From assembly GCA_902702965.1 (NCBI GenBank), contig CACRXP010000030.1, positions 1,015,217 to 1,079,216 of the forward strand: a stretch of DNA of 64,000 nt. The letters are read 5' to 3'. Positions 44,790 to 56,370 of the stretch are shown in pieces. Source of the stretch: Spirometra erinaceieuropaei (Eukaryota > Platyhelminthes > Cestoda > Diphyllobothriidea > Diphyllobothriidae). Under the pieces are notes generated by a model. The model made no database searches and was not told the DNA's origin. It was given only the letters and a program-made list of their open reading frames with translations. Position numbers and translations under genes: made by a program. Position 1 is the stretch's first letter. The number at the start of each line of letters is the position of its first letter.

Positions 44790-45130
44790 CCTAGCACTGA
44801 GCTCAAAATTAAGCCTGATACTTAACGCTTACCCCAAACCTATCACAATCCCTGGCCCTAACCCTAACCCTAACCTTGACCCTAACCCGAATCCTAACCC
44901 TAGCCGTAACCCTAACTTTAACCTTAACCTCATCGCAAACCCTAATCCTAACCTTGGCTACAACCCTAATCCTAACTGTAACCCTATGCCAACCTTTACA
45001 CTATCTCTAACCCTAAATTGTAATCTAAACCCCTATTCTAGCCAGAACCCTTAAAATTAACACAAACCCTAACCCCAAACTCAATTCTCAGCCCGACACT
45101 AACCAAAAGCCTACCTATAAACCGAAACAT
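44790..45130. repeat. Degenerate CCCTAA telomere-like array
   Basis: Many AACCCTAA-type units with substitutions, in one orientation, without the inverted flanks seen in element T. An interstitial array, not a chromosome end, since ordinary sequence continues on both sides. Confidence 0.85.
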
Positions 45131-45274
45131 CAGTGCCCTCTTCCGGTTTAACTTTGGCTATTTTCCCACAAACGATTTCAGCATCCCCTTTGGCCTACGT
45201 TTCTTGCAATGCCCACATTACGCTTGCACTTGGAACCAGGACAGTCTACCCGACGTCTGCTCAGGTGATGTGCA

Positions 45275-45477
45275 ACGTTGATATTATCGATAAAGACAAG
45301 GGAGAATGGAATGGCCATTTTTGGTTTATTAGCCGTCGTCAGCCAGTCATACCCAACCCCAACGCGTGGAACACCAAGGGTTCGAACTCGCGACCTGTTA
45401 GTTAGAAGTCCAACGCCTCTAACCACTGAGCCACAGGCCCGTTGGCCTGTCGGTTTCGATCGGGAATATACAACGGA
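45275..45477 (-). mobile_element. SINE S1 copy
   Basis: Minus strand: TGGCTCAGTGGTTAGAGGCG (A box), GGTCGCGAGTTCGAACC (B box), AAACCAAAAATGGCCATTCC and TGTCTTTATCGATAATATC. Confidence 0.85.
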
Positions 45478-45494
45478 CAACGGATAACACAAAC

Positions 45495-45695
45495 TACTCA
45501 AGTAGTCGTCTTTTACCGAGTGCGGATTTTGCAGGAGGTTGAAAGGAAGTGCATTTAAAAGCTAACATGGGTGCGAAATATCATGGAGTTATGCCGCCTG
45601 ATAATTAGCATTACAACCCCACCTAAGTAATTCTTCTTAATCGTAAACGCATTTCAGAATCTCGATTAACATTTCCTCACATCGGTCACTTACTG
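45495..45695. mobile_element. Palindromic element P2, right-arm fragment
   Basis: CTACTCAAGTAGTCGTCTTT to ACATTTCCTCACATCGGTCA and CTTACTG: the right quarter of a P2 element, directly abutting the S1 copy. Confidence 0.75.
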
Positions 45696-45984
45696 TTAGA
45701 TGAACCAGCATGGATATGGTATGTAACCCCCCTCCCAGGGATAACTGTAATTAGCTATCACCCCAACGCCGTTCATTGCCATGCCCGTAATGGGTAACCC
45801 CCACCCCTAACCCGTAAGAATTTAAAGAATATTCAGAAGAAAAAACGGCGAGCGAACGTTGCTTGCGATAACTTCTCGTCAAGCCAGTACAGCTACATGG
45901 GAAAGGGGTACGGTGGTTGCAAAAAATAGATAAAAATTGGTTCTAAAAAACGCAGGCTAGGCAAGAGCGGTAGGGAGCAGAAAG

Positions 45985-46562
45985 TTGTATGTGGTCAGAG
46001 GCGTTGGACTCTTAACTAGCAGGTCGCGAGTTCGGGCCTCAACTGTTGCACACTTCGGGGTTGGGTATGACTGGCTGACGACGGCCAATAGTCCAGAAAT
46101 GGCCCTTCCAGTCTCCCTTGTCTTTGTCGGTAATGCTATTCTGCCTATATCATGCGCCGCTGTGCAGCTGCTGGTTGGGCTCGAGAGAGAGCCCGAAAGA
46201 CGCAACGGAACGAGCGAGTTTCGTAAGAACGATCGGTGAGCGTCCCCTACCATTGTATATTCCCGATCGAAACTGACAGGGCAACGGGCTCGTGGCCCAG
46301 TGGTAAGAGGCGTGTACTTCTAACTAGCAGGTCGCGAGTTCGAGCCTCGGATGTTCCACACATCGGGGTTGGGTATGACTGGCTGACGACTGTCAGTAAG
46401 CCAGAAATGGCCATTCCAGTCTCCCTTGCCTTTGTCGGTAATAACATACCGCCTATATCATGCGCCGCTGTGCGACTGCTGGTTGGGCTCGACAGAGAGC
46501 CCGTAAGGCACAACGGAACGAGTGAGTTCCGTAAGAACGATCGGTGAGCGTCCGCTACCATT
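45985..46562 (+). repeat. SINE S1 tandem pair
   Basis: Two head-to-tail S1 units; the first lacks its 5' end. The second has A box TGGCCCAGTGGTAAGAGGCG, B box GGTCGCGAGTTCGAGCC, and ends TCGGTGAGCGTCCGCTACCA. The spacing is again about 312 bp. Confidence 0.87.
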
Positions 46563-46599
46563 GAAGTGCAACTGTTAGTGCACCGTAAATATTTTGGTC

Positions 46600-47740
46600 T
46601 CTGAAAGGTCTTTGACTTCTTTACACTGCCCGTAAGTAACACTGGAAGAAAGCCTAAGTAAGTAAGGTGAACCATACCTTTGCAGCATTCTTTGACGCAT
46701 AAATGACGCACCAATGGGCAAATGTATGAACCCCGTGGCAAAAATTAATGGCCCTAGGTAACATGACCTCAAACGAACAGTGTGCATTATTATAATAACA
46801 CATCTTGTTTGGAGGGTTCGGTCACATTTTCCTTTTCAATGAAAGACAAAATGGGTGGCAAAACGCCCTCGGTTTAGCGATGGAAGAGCAAGTTGCAAAG
46901 CAGGAACATGGTTAACGCAACCATGGGGAGCAGTACTGACGTGAACGCGAATAAGATTTCAGTGCGTGGAACTTCTGACTCTTTCCAAGAGCACCGTTTT
47001 CCGACGGCGAAATTTAGTCTAGACTAAGGCGGCTAGGCGTGCGCTTGTCCGTCAGCTTGATTAGGTTACTCCAGATTGAGGTCTCATTCTACCTCGAGTT
47101 TATTCATGGACACTTTTGTACTGTAAATTTGAAAACTAACTATTTTCCTTTCAGGCAATGAATCAAAATGGTTTCAATTCACTCCTGTTGAGTAGGCTTT
47201 TCAGAGGACGAAAATCTGGGCACCTATAAAGGACAGTACAGAGTTGCGCTGGTAGCCGAAATAGACAATCGACTGAGATGCGATATTGCTCCTCTTTAGA
47301 TCGTAATTTGTTCTCGGAAATTACTGTTGCAAAAAGAGACATGCGTCATCTCTACTTGCTCCCCCTCTTCCTCTCACGATACTAACCAGGGTTTAATACG
47401 TCGATCCCGCTTCTAACTACCTTCGCCTGAGTTCACTTTCCCTTCGCGGCGGTAACCGATACGCGACGCATGAGATGAACATCTGTTAGCATCTAGACTG
47501 GTGGTCACTTTGAAAGGACTGACACTATTGACCAATAGGACGAAGAAAACCCAGTAAGTAGCAATCGCAAATCGATTTGATCCCAGATCGATGAGTTTTA
47601 GTCATTTTTCGTCTCTTTAGTGTGCTCAAATGAGTACCGCCGGCGGATTTTTAACAGGGCAAACTGTCAGCGTTGAGTGCAACCGGTCTTAGCAGTAATG
47701 AAATCGGATGGCACTTGAAAACCTCGCAGACCGCGGGAAT
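46600..47740. other. Unassigned stretch
   Basis: No repeat family, RNA gene or recognisable protein motif found. Confidence 0.5.
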
Positions 47741-47754
47741 AACCACATTCATAT

Positions 47755-48060
47755 TGACCCAACTGTGAAAAACTCGGTGCCTCGGTGAGATTTGAACCCA
47801 CGCAGTAAGGGGAGGGCTTTAATACAGCCAACGCTCGAACCACTTGAGCTACGAGGCCCCGCCGGACGACGCGAGTTTAATCACATTTGGGTCACGTTTC
47901 CCGCCCAACATATTGCAACGTCTGGAATCCACCAAATCTGATACAGTAAGTTGACTGCCAAGCAGGATTCCCCAAGTAATTCACCTAGAATCCACCAGAT
48001 GACTAACAGGCTCACGTAATTCAAAGATGTTTTGGCAGATTTTGAATAATTCATATTGGC
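47755..48060 (-). mobile_element. SINE S2, left member of a second inverted pair
   Basis: The minus strand has GCCTCGTAGCTCAAGTGGTT, a diverged B box GGGTTCAAATCTCACCGAGG, the tail GGTGGATTCCAGACGTTGCA and GTTAGTCATCTGGTGGATTC. Confidence 0.8.
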
Positions 48061-48079
48061 CCAACTCGAGTCGTCCGAC

Positions 48080-48215
48080 GGAGCCTCGTGGCTCAAGTGG
48101 TTAGAGCGTTGACTGTACTAAAGCCCTCCGCTTACTGTGTGGGTTCGAATCCCACCGAGGCGCCGAGTTTTTAACAGTTGTGTCAATATGAATTATTCAA
48201 AATCTGCCAAAACAT
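48080..48215 (+). mobile_element. SINE S2 head with tRNA-like promoter
   Basis: GAGCCTCGTGGCTCAAGTGG (A box), GTGGGTTCGAATCCCACCGA (B box), closing GAGGCGCC. The 85-nt head folds like a class II tRNA with a long variable arm: acceptor strands GCCTCG/CGAGGC, D stem GCTC/GAGC, T stem GTGGG/CCCAC. The same head plus tail recurs elsewhere, so it is a SINE and not a single tRNA gene. Confidence 0.82.
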
Positions 48216-48219
48216 CTAT

Positions 48220-49065
48220 GAATAAGCACATTGCAGCCACAAAAAAGCACGTTAGAAAGAAATCAAGAGAGAAGAAGCCAAACACAGAGATGGAGAGATC
48301 AGTGCTGCTTAAATTGCTTGGGAGAAGCAGTAACGTACGCACGATCCAGCGAGATTGGATGCTGACGTTTTCAAGGGCTACAATTCACAATATCATGGAG
48401 AATTCGTCACTATTCGCTTATTGGATACCTCAGCAGACAACAGCTTGGACGAAGCACTAAAGGCAGCAACGACTGAATTTAGCCGCAGATCCCGTCATCT
48501 GGGCGGATAAGTGGCAAACTATGGTTTTTTACCTGCAAAAAGGAAGTTAGTTTTGAATAACCCGGACAGATGGGACCATTACTAACACGAGCCAGATTCC
48601 TTTGAAGGTGGGGAAGTGTTATTTTAAGTGCCTTTAACACCTTGAAAATGCGCAGTTCACACTTGTTTTCACACATCTGCGTTGAACAAGGTGTTTGCAA
48701 CGGGCCATTATGAGGCGTTCATCCTTAAAACCCTAAAACGGCGAATTCTGCCGCCGAAAACGGGTGTGTATGAAGTTTGTGGAAGCCTCGGAGCTTGATT
48801 AGCCGTATTCCCGAGTATCTCAAAGCGCTTACAAGACCGAGGAACACGTGGGGGTTTACAGTCACTCGGAGAGATCTTTTCGTTAATTAAGTCAGGCAAA
48901 CTCTGGCCAATCATAATTGTACTTAGAGGCCAACTGCGAAATTTCTGAAAAGTGAGAGTTCCTGAACGGAAGGGACCGTCAAGAAAGGTAGTTAAATATT
49001 TACCTGCATTCCCATTTGCCGGAAACTATCCTCGATTCACGGTCCTAAATTTTCTCGAAAAGTTA
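48220..49065. other. Unassigned stretch
   Basis: A basic ORF of about 88 codons (48197-48460, MNYSKSAKTSMNKHI) starts in SINE sequence and has no domain I recognise. Confidence 0.45.
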
Positions 49066-49989
49066 CAGCAGGTGAACTAACTCATAAAATGTCAACAGAA
49101 GTTCCGAAATGCGTTTTCATTTCGAAAAGATTAATTAAGTAGGGTTGTAAGATTAATCCCATGCAGCATAATTCTATAATAGTTCAGTTGCCTCGAGATG
49201 CTGGCCTTCGAACGAACACCTTTCCGGCTGCATGCAAAAACTACACTCATTAACGTTCGATGCCCCTAAAAATGCAATTATATTTCATGGAAAACATGCA
49301 TAAAAATATTCATTCTTTCACTCATTCGGTAGAAAACTACGTATTCTTTCAGTTTTATACTCGGAGGGGGGTCATAATGCGGTTTTCAATTGTGACTATT
49401 GTGAGACTTTTTAATGCCGTGAAATGGCCGTTCGTAAAACGCCATGTCTCTGCATTTACCAATGTGGCTTGTAAAATTAACAATATAGGTCAAATCCAAT
49501 GCTAAATTTTATGAACGCAATATGGCCTCCTCATAATGCCGTAAAGAAATCTGCCGTTTTCCATTCGCGGAAAATATACGGTTTGTAATTTGGAAACCCT
49601 GAAGCCAAGTGTAAAGGCAGAGCGGGTTCAAAACTATTCGGGAATTGAAAAAGCGTTTGAAAACCGAATATTACCCTTCCTTCGGGAAAATATTGAAAGA
49701 AAACGCAATAAGTAAAATAAATGAATAGTTTATGCTTGTTTTCCACGAACTATAGCAGCACTTTTAAGTGAATCGAAAATCAATAAAAAAAATACATTTT
49801 TAGCAGAGTATGGTTTTCGCCTGCAGCCAGGAAGAAGTTTGTTCGAAAGCCGGCATCCGGACGTAACTGAATTATTATAGAATTATGCTACAGGCTGATT
49901 AGTTTTACAACCCTACTTAATGAATCTTTTCCAAACGAAAACGCATTTCGGGATTTCGCTCGAGATTTATTGAGTTAGTCCACCTACTG
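49066..49989. mobile_element. Palindromic element P1, copy 7 (complete)
   Basis: 924 bp with TA on both sides; CAGCAGGTGAACTAACTCAT at the left and TTGAGTTAGTCCACCTACTG at the right. The arms are reverse complements with scattered differences. Confidence 0.85.
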
Positions 49990-49999
49990 TACATGGTAA

Positions 50000-51255
50000 T
50001 TTCCATTTGACCTTTCCGGTTTTTCACCACATATCTGCATTTTCTAACTGCTGGCAATGCTGTTAAAATCTTTCAGCAGTATGAATACATTTATCATTGA
50101 TTTTCCGGTCAAACTGCCTTCTAGGCACCTAGCATGCCCAGTGTGTTTATGTGAACCGACCGGTCCGGCAATCGCATGTCCTTTAGGCAGCCTGCGGTGG
50201 CATTTTCGTGCAAAGAAAGGTCACCGCCTTAAAGGGCAGGGACCTTCCAGCGTGTGCCAACATCGTTCTCCTCTTCTGAACCTCTCTGGAATTTACTTTT
50301 GACGTTACGCGGGGCATTGACAAAAATTCTGCTGGAAGAGTGAAATGACATACAGTGACAACAACACGCGGTGCAAAATTAATAAGTGTTGTGTAGGAAA
50401 TTCACCTCAAGACCCAGCAGTAATCCTTAATTTAAAAAACTCCAGTGTCTTTCAAGGAAACACGGAGTAGACTTGAGTAGAGCTCACACGGGCAGTAGTA
50501 GGTGTCGACCTGCGTCGCTCAAACTTGACGGATTTGGATTAAACTGATGAAAGCACTCCTGCATAAATTACCACCTGACCATACAGGCGGAAAATATCGA
50601 CATCTGGTTTCCCAGCCGCATTTTAAATTTATTTCTGGAAGTTAAAGTCTATGCGACAATTTTTCAGCTGGTGACTAAAGTACTTAAACTGAAAATTATG
50701 GATTATTCCGAGCGATAAGATACAGTTTGCAGGAAAATGCTTAACGTTTTGCCAATGGAGGTGAATTTTAGAGTTCTAGATGTACAGTAGGCGATCTATC
50801 TTCTGAAATTTGCCCATATTGACGAAAAATCATTGATTTTTACGAATATTCCCATGTTACAATTGAAAAGTCCGTTTGCCAAACAAGTGTTTTCAATGAC
50901 TCGTCATCAGACTAAAACAATTGCATAGAAATTGAAAATAGGGGAAGTTCACAGGGTTCATAAGCGACTCAGGGACCATTATCACTCATCGTTCCCAAGC
51001 CACCAGCATGACGAGGTCGACATGTTATGGTCACTGGGGCAAGGGGAGGGGGAGGGGTGACATAGGCTGTGAGTGATTTTTGTAAGTCGAATACGTTGGG
51101 CACATATCACTGCCATCAAGAGGTTATGGCGGCGTGTATTCACTTTCTGGGGTTGGTGTTGGCCACGGAAGACAGAGAGCCTGTGTCGACGTCTCCTGAC
51201 AACATAGCCCTGGATTCGCTACCCATATAGCCACTGCCTCGGCTGCAGTTAGCAC
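50000..51255. other. Unassigned stretch with G-rich run
   Basis: Nothing recognised apart from GGGGCAAGGGGAGGGGGAGG near 51036-51057, a G-quadruplex candidate, and an isolated TACAGTAGGCGATCTATCTT at about 50783 that resembles a P1/P2 terminus without a body. Confidence 0.5.
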
Positions 51256-52125
51256 CTATTGGCGTAGGCTTCTGGAGAAGCTTACTGGTGTCCGGTAGAC
51301 AACCTGAAAGGCACAAATGGCATAGACTTGGTGAGTGGCATCGACAAGATGTGCGAGAATAGAACTCGAGATCGATTTCTTTTCACCTTTGCCTAGCCAG
51401 GCCGGTATGTGTTCACGTACTCTCTTTTTCAGGCGCCTCTTTGTACGGCCAATAAATCCCGCTCCACAGGAGCAAGTAAATGAATAAATACACATCGATG
51501 TGACCTGCAACGGTGATCGGCCTTTACCTTCCAGGTGTAAACGGGCGGAATTTCTGAAACATATGCGTAAATTCGCCGTGGAAAAAGCGCTAGTGATCGC
51601 TGTCATTAGACGTCGTCTTACTAGGTCGCTTGCTGCGCCTCCCTGAAAAGACAGTCTTATAAATAGGTCTTTCTTTTCTGCAGTTGTCATGATGGGCTCT
51701 GCCGTGCGCTCCCTAGTAATTCGGAGGATAAATTTCTCTAGATATCCGTTTTCGTGGAGTATATCCCACAGCTGCTGGAGTTCTGCCTCAACAGTCTCAG
51801 GAGAGCAGATATGCTGCTCTCTAGCTGACAATCCCTGGACCAAATTGCGTTTAATATGTAGAGGAACAAAACTGTGAAAACTAATGTATTATCCCGTCCA
51901 GGTTTTCTTTCGGAATACCCCACACTGAATAGATCCAACCTCTTGTCTGTGGAGAAGAACATCGAGGGGGCGACTTCATTGTCTGCCTCAAACTCCGCAG
52001 ATAACTTTAGCAAGGGGTGTGCATTGTTAAACTTTTGGATCAGAGCGTCTGTGTCGGTGGTAACATCCGCCAGGCAGAAAATATCGTCCTCGCACCGACC
52101 GTAGAAGTCCAGATCTTTAATAGTA
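51256..52125 (-). pseudogene. PLE-2 reverse transcriptase (C-part) and GIY-YIG endonuclease
   Basis: The first frame has LDFYGRCEDDIFCLADVTTD, where YVDD has become CEDD, and then FNNAHPLLKLSAEFE. After a frameshift near 51840 comes RTAEPIMTTAEKKDLFIRLS and the nuclease CIYSFTCSCGAGFIGRTKRR, KKRVREHIPAWLGKGEK, ILAHLVDATH. The open 195-codon part is well preserved; the whole is not a functional ORF. Confidence 0.83.
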
Positions 52126-52129
52126 TCTT

Positions 52130-52880
52130 GTAAGCAGCTGGTTAAGAGTGCAACAGGCCAGACGCAGACAGCTGTTTCAGGGAGGTTACCGATCATCGGT
52201 ACGTCATAGGCCATTTGCAGTTAGGTATATAAGCATGAACTTGAAGCAATATTTTCCCGGAATGAATTTGAAGCAGGCATAGACAGCAGGATTTATTGGA
52301 ACCAATAAATTTCGCGACGGCTCATCAACTGCAGCCTGTCGTTGAATAACACAGATAACTAGTGATAGAGGTACAGAGGTTTGAACTTCCACAGAGAAAA
52401 TCAATGTAAAATAGCACGGTCATCGTATACTGCCCGTAGACTAATCCATAAAACGGTAACTTCAAAGCGCAACATAGGAAAAAATAGGGATGTTAACACG
52501 CCGATGGATTTCTTAAATCAAAAGGGCTCAGATCTGCCAGGGCAAGTTGAGGTTGACCACGTGGTTTAGCTGTTTACAAAGGTCGGGTTTCTCCCGCCGT
52601 ATGCAGATTGCTTCCAGGTAGCGCAGTAACTGAGTTGGCCGTGCTCGAAATAATACTCAAATAGATGTGTTGGGATCAACCGAATGACCGCTATCAAGGA
52701 GGTGTTTTCTAATAGAAGACCGTCGAGAAATTTACTGGTTCCAATAAATTCTACTGTATCAAATAGGCTTGTGACCCACTCTGTTGTGGTTAGGATCTCA
52801 CTCTATCCCATCCTGAAGATCGGTAACGATCGTGAAACAGGTGTCTACGTCTGGCCTGCTGCACTCTTAGCAAGCTGCTC
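52130..52880 (-). mobile_element. Nested Penelope-like fragment with inverted ends (PLE-4 type)
   Basis: The minus strand encodes the nuclease end LLRYLEAICIRREKPDLCKQ, LNHVVNLNLPWQI and a stop, as in the 62.7-kb copy. The outer segments (52130-52200 and 52815-52880, sharing TCTGCGTCTGGCCTGTTGCA in inverted form) and an internal pair around GGTTCCAATAAAT make it palindromic. Confidence 0.72.
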
Positions 52881-53459
52881 ACATATTGTATGTGGTATGT
52901 ATCCTATGGCACAGCGTTCGTTGTCTGCCAGTAGCAAGCTGGCGGACGGACAGAATGAGATCGAGTGAGATCCTTACCCCAACAGTTAGGGTCATACGCC
53001 TACTGGACAGTGTTTTGTAGCCCTGTCATCTCGACTACGTCCATAAAGGCATTTGCGAGGAACGAAGCAAGCGGTGAGCCCATCGCCACGCCGTCTATTT
53101 GATAGGTGACCATTGCAGAGAAACTGAACACTTTGCCTGCAACGTGTCAGTAGTTCTTTTACTGTTTCCGCTGGCATGTCTAACGGATAGTCTGTGTCGC
53201 GGACAACGTCACAAAGGTAGTTTATTGTCTCTCCTAAGGTGACCTTAGTAAACAGCTATGCTACGTCTAATGCTAGCATCGTCCGTCCGTCAACGTTAAT
53301 ATAACTACTCAGTCGGACACAAGTCATGAAGCATTTGACGAAACGTGGGTGGTTGGCGCGGCGAAAACCCGCAGCTTGGCGTACTAGCACACTCCTCGTT
53401 CACAGCAGACACTGACTAGGAGCGGTTTAGATCCAATTGGCGCGGCGGACGCCTGTACA

Positions 53460-53930
53460 TGGACCTGCCGCCACACCCAAAATATTATGAGCGCGCATTT
53501 CCAATAACGCAGTGTCTTAGTCCGCTGCAATTAATCCTAACTAAACTATGAGCAGACTACAAGTTAAAGCCGTTAAGTTGCTTAAGGAAAACGGACTTTT
53601 CAATCATTTATTACTGCTTACAGTTAACTTGAACCAATTCAGACCGTAAGTTATAAAATGAGCGGCAATACTGTTTATTGTCCACATTATAACTTAGTGG
53701 GTTAAGGCACTTCCAACGGCTTTGAATGCGATTTAAAACACAGCTGATATCACGCAAATATGCATCCTTCAGTACGCGCATGGGTGAACGTGACTTCGCG
53801 CAACCGTAATTTATTACATCTGCTCCCAAACTGGTGAAAAATTATTCTGCTATCACCCCCTCCTTTCTGCGGCCGTAAAATTTATTTTGCTAGTCCGTTA
53901 GCTATGCATACTAGAGATTTTAAACGGGCG
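53460..53930. other. Unassigned stretch between Penelope copies
   Basis: No motif recognised. Confidence 0.5.
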
Positions 53931-53932
53931 CT

Positions 53933-54931
53933 TTACAGAGTGCCGAAAGGACGAAGTCTGTGGATTTCTGAAATGCGATAAGATGCCAACCGCTGAAGTG
54001 TAAAACCTGCAATTTCGCCCGCAAGATTACTCTCACTCGTAGCGTCCCCTTGGAAAGGGGCCTTGAAGAACAAAGTTTTCGTTTCGGCGGTCGGCGTGGT
54101 GGGTTTGATCGGTTGTTCGGCGATGTTCTTTGCGATAAACCTGTCAGGAGACCTGTTTTCGCGAAGGAAATCCCAGAAGAAAACCTGGTCTGGACAATAC
54201 ACGAACTTCGCCAGTTTCGTACCCATCCAAAAAAACGAAATCTAGTCCAATGTTTGGCACAAAGAGCCAGAAAAATTTGCTCAACAGATAGCATCGAGGA
54301 GGAGCTTAGAAAAATCCAGGACTTCCTTCGCGAAAACGGGTATCCAGACAGGTTTATCGCAAAGAACATTACCGAACGACCGAGCAAACCCATCACGCCG
54401 ACTGCCGAAAAGAAAACTTTGTTCCTGAAGGTCCCTTTCAAAGGGAGCGCTGCGAGTGAACTCCTAAGGAGACGCCTTGATTAAGCTGTCTCGCGAACCT
54501 TCCCAGCGGCAAGGGTTCAAATATCATTCTCCAATAACCCCATTTTACGCGGAGAAGGCAAGGGTAAGTTTCCACCACAGACCACCTCAATGTGCATATA
54601 TTCCTTCACTTGTTCCTGTGGAGCAGGCTATATTGGTCGCACGAGTCGGCGCTTATCCAAGAGAATACGGGAACACCTCCCGGCACGGCTGGGAAAAGGC
54701 GACACGAGGAGCATAAACAGCGTCATTCTCGTGCATGTTGTCGATTGCGAACATCGTGTGGACCCCAACGAAGCCTTTCGTGTAATTTATAATGTCCTAT
54801 CGAGCTACCCTAAGCTACTAGGCCAGCGCCCGTTAGCGACAGCGGCCGCCGTTAGGTTACGAAAGCCACTCTTATGCGCACAGAAGAACCACGCGCAGGC
54901 TCTGCGCCTACAGTTGTCGAAGGTCGACTAA
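53933..54931. mobile_element. Head-to-head Penelope-like copies (PLE-5)
   Basis: A minus-strand piece (54028-54176: FFWDFLRENRSPDRFIAKNI, AEQPIKPTTPTAETKTLFFK) and a plus-strand piece (54319-54467: FLRENGYPDRFIAKNITERP, PITPTAEKKTLFLKVPFKG) are inverted copies of the same region, about 140 bp apart. The plus copy continues to the nuclease end; the minus copy loses the family sequence after about 54030. Confidence 0.82.
54240..54931 (+). pseudogene. PLE-5 connector and GIY-YIG endonuclease
   Basis: NLVQCLAQRARKICSTDSIE, EEELRKIQDFLRENGY, then a stop right after ASELLRRRLD at 54482, a frame change, and the nuclease CIYSFTCSCGAGYIGRTSRR, LSKRIREHLPARLGKGDTRS, HVVDCEHRVDPNEAFRVIYN, VLSSYPKLLGQRPLATAAAV, reaching KVD and a stop just before a gap. 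Close to PLE-1 in sequence but without its 19-residue duplication. Confidence 0.85.
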
Positions 54932-54986
54932 CGCTGCAACTCTCCGCGCCCTTACGCTCTCACCCCGGCCCTGACACTGACTGCTT

Positions 54987-55426
54987 NNNNNNNNNNNNNN
55001 NNNNNNNNNNNNNNNNNNNNNNNNNNNNNNNNNNNNNNNNNNNNNNNNNNNNNNNNNNNNNNNNNNNNNNNNNNNNNNNNNNNNNNNNNNNNNNNNNNNN
55101 NNNNNNNNNNNNNNNNNNNNNNNNNNNNNNNNNNNNNNNNNNNNNNNNNNNNNNNNNNNNNNNNNNNNNNNNNNNNNNNNNNNNNNNNNNNNNNNNNNNN
55201 NNNNNNNNNNNNNNNNNNNNNNNNNNNNNNNNNNNNNNNNNNNNNNNNNNNNNNNNNNNNNNNNNNNNNNNNNNNNNNNNNNNNNNNNNNNNNNNNNNNN
55301 NNNNNNNNNNNNNNNNNNNNNNNNNNNNNNNNNNNNNNNNNNNNNNNNNNNNNNNNNNNNNNNNNNNNNNNNNNNNNNNNNNNNNNNNNNNNNNNNNNNN
55401 NNNNNNNNNNNNNNNNNNNNNNNNNN
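54987..55426. other. Assembly gap (440 N)
   Basis: A run of N directly downstream of PLE-5; the element's 3' end is missing. The ORF drawn across it is meaningless. Confidence 0.99.
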
Positions 55427-55429
55427 TGA

Positions 55430-56030
55430 GGCGAACTTTTATCGATTTCTCTTATCGCTGATATGTTCCATTAAAACTGTACTGTCCCGGCTAGAATTTA
55501 TCGAAAGATACGTATACTCGCTACCTCGTCTTCTAAACACTTTTTTTATACCAAAAGCGCGTACCTAGATCATAAAATGGTCGGTTAAATCTCACACAAC
55601 TGCCCATAACTTTTACACATCAGCTGTTGCATCCGTCAACCTCTTCAGGTACATGACAGTAGACAGCATATGCTTTTTCAGGCCTGTGCATGCATGCATT
55701 TCGCAATAAAGAGCCCTTGAAAGCCAAATTGTGAAGAAGCACATCCTCTTTACGGACAAAACGACAAAATGTTACTATGGTGGGCAGACTTTGACCTCGC
55801 AGCATTTGCCTCTAAGTATGTTATTGGCAAGGACGCTCTGTGCGTTGGAGTCTTAATTAATTATTCACCCAACACGCCCAGGGGTGAGCTTCTTAATGAA
55901 GTCAGTACTTGCACCGGCTGTTGGAGCATTTTGCGGAAGCAGATTAGCAGTTTCCATCGTCTGATTCTGTAATATTCCCTAGTTGGTGACTGCTAGTTGC
56001 CGATAGAAGCGAAGAGGCAAGTTCTGGAAA
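55430..56030. other. Unassigned stretch right of the gap
   Basis: Nothing recognised. Confidence 0.5.
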
Positions 56031-56032
56031 GT

Positions 56033-56125
56033 GGCCGTGAAGAGGACGACACGATTGTCGGAACAAGCGCTTTGTTAGCACGGCGTTTCGGATTTTCACT
56101 CGAATACATCGTCAGAGACGGAGTC
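56033..56125 (-). mobile_element. Penelope-like 3'-end fragment with diverged hairpin (copy g)
   Basis: Minus strand: CUGACGA-U-GUAUUC...AAUCC-GAAA-CGCC, then GCTAACAAAGCGCTTGTTCC and ACAATCGTGTCGTCCTC. The stem is weaker than in other copies. Confidence 0.5.
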
Positions 56126-56370
56126 AGATAAGGGTGTTAATTTGCCGCCTTCTCACACCCTTTGGAATTGGAGTAGCACACAGACCAGGGAAAATCCCAT
56201 GTTTAATTTGAGCGCAGGGCAGATTAGTATTTTCCATCGTTTTCTTCAGTGATATTCCCTCATCTAGTTGTCATGCGATCGCCAGGAAAGACTCTGCCCA
56301 TTGTCTGCATGAATGCAGGAGAGTGTTACTGCTTCTGTCTGTTCGCGACAGAGCACCTTAAACCATGTGC

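Larger units (their letters stand above)
51256..53450 (-). mobile_element. Penelope-like element PLE-2, interrupted by another PLE
   Basis: Minus-strand reverse transcriptase start (QIDGVAMGSPLASFLANAF around 53100-53010), then a foreign insert (about 52125-52990), then the rest: DFYGRCEDDIFCLAD, the connector and a GIY-YIG endonuclease ending at 51256. The split falls within the reverse transcriptase between the MGSPLASF and DD motifs. Confidence 0.75.

Noticed and set aside
44790..45130. Chromosome end (true telomere)
   Set aside because: Units are degenerate and ordinary sequence continues on both sides; interstitial.
48080..48164. Possible genuine tRNA (Ser/Leu-like)
   Set aside because: The same tRNA-like head with the same non-tRNA tail recurs at three other loci, two of them in inverted pairs, so it is a SINE head. 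The acceptor also has a mismatch in this copy.
54874..55461. 195-residue ORF across the 440-N gap
   Set aside because: Consists almost entirely of N-derived residues.
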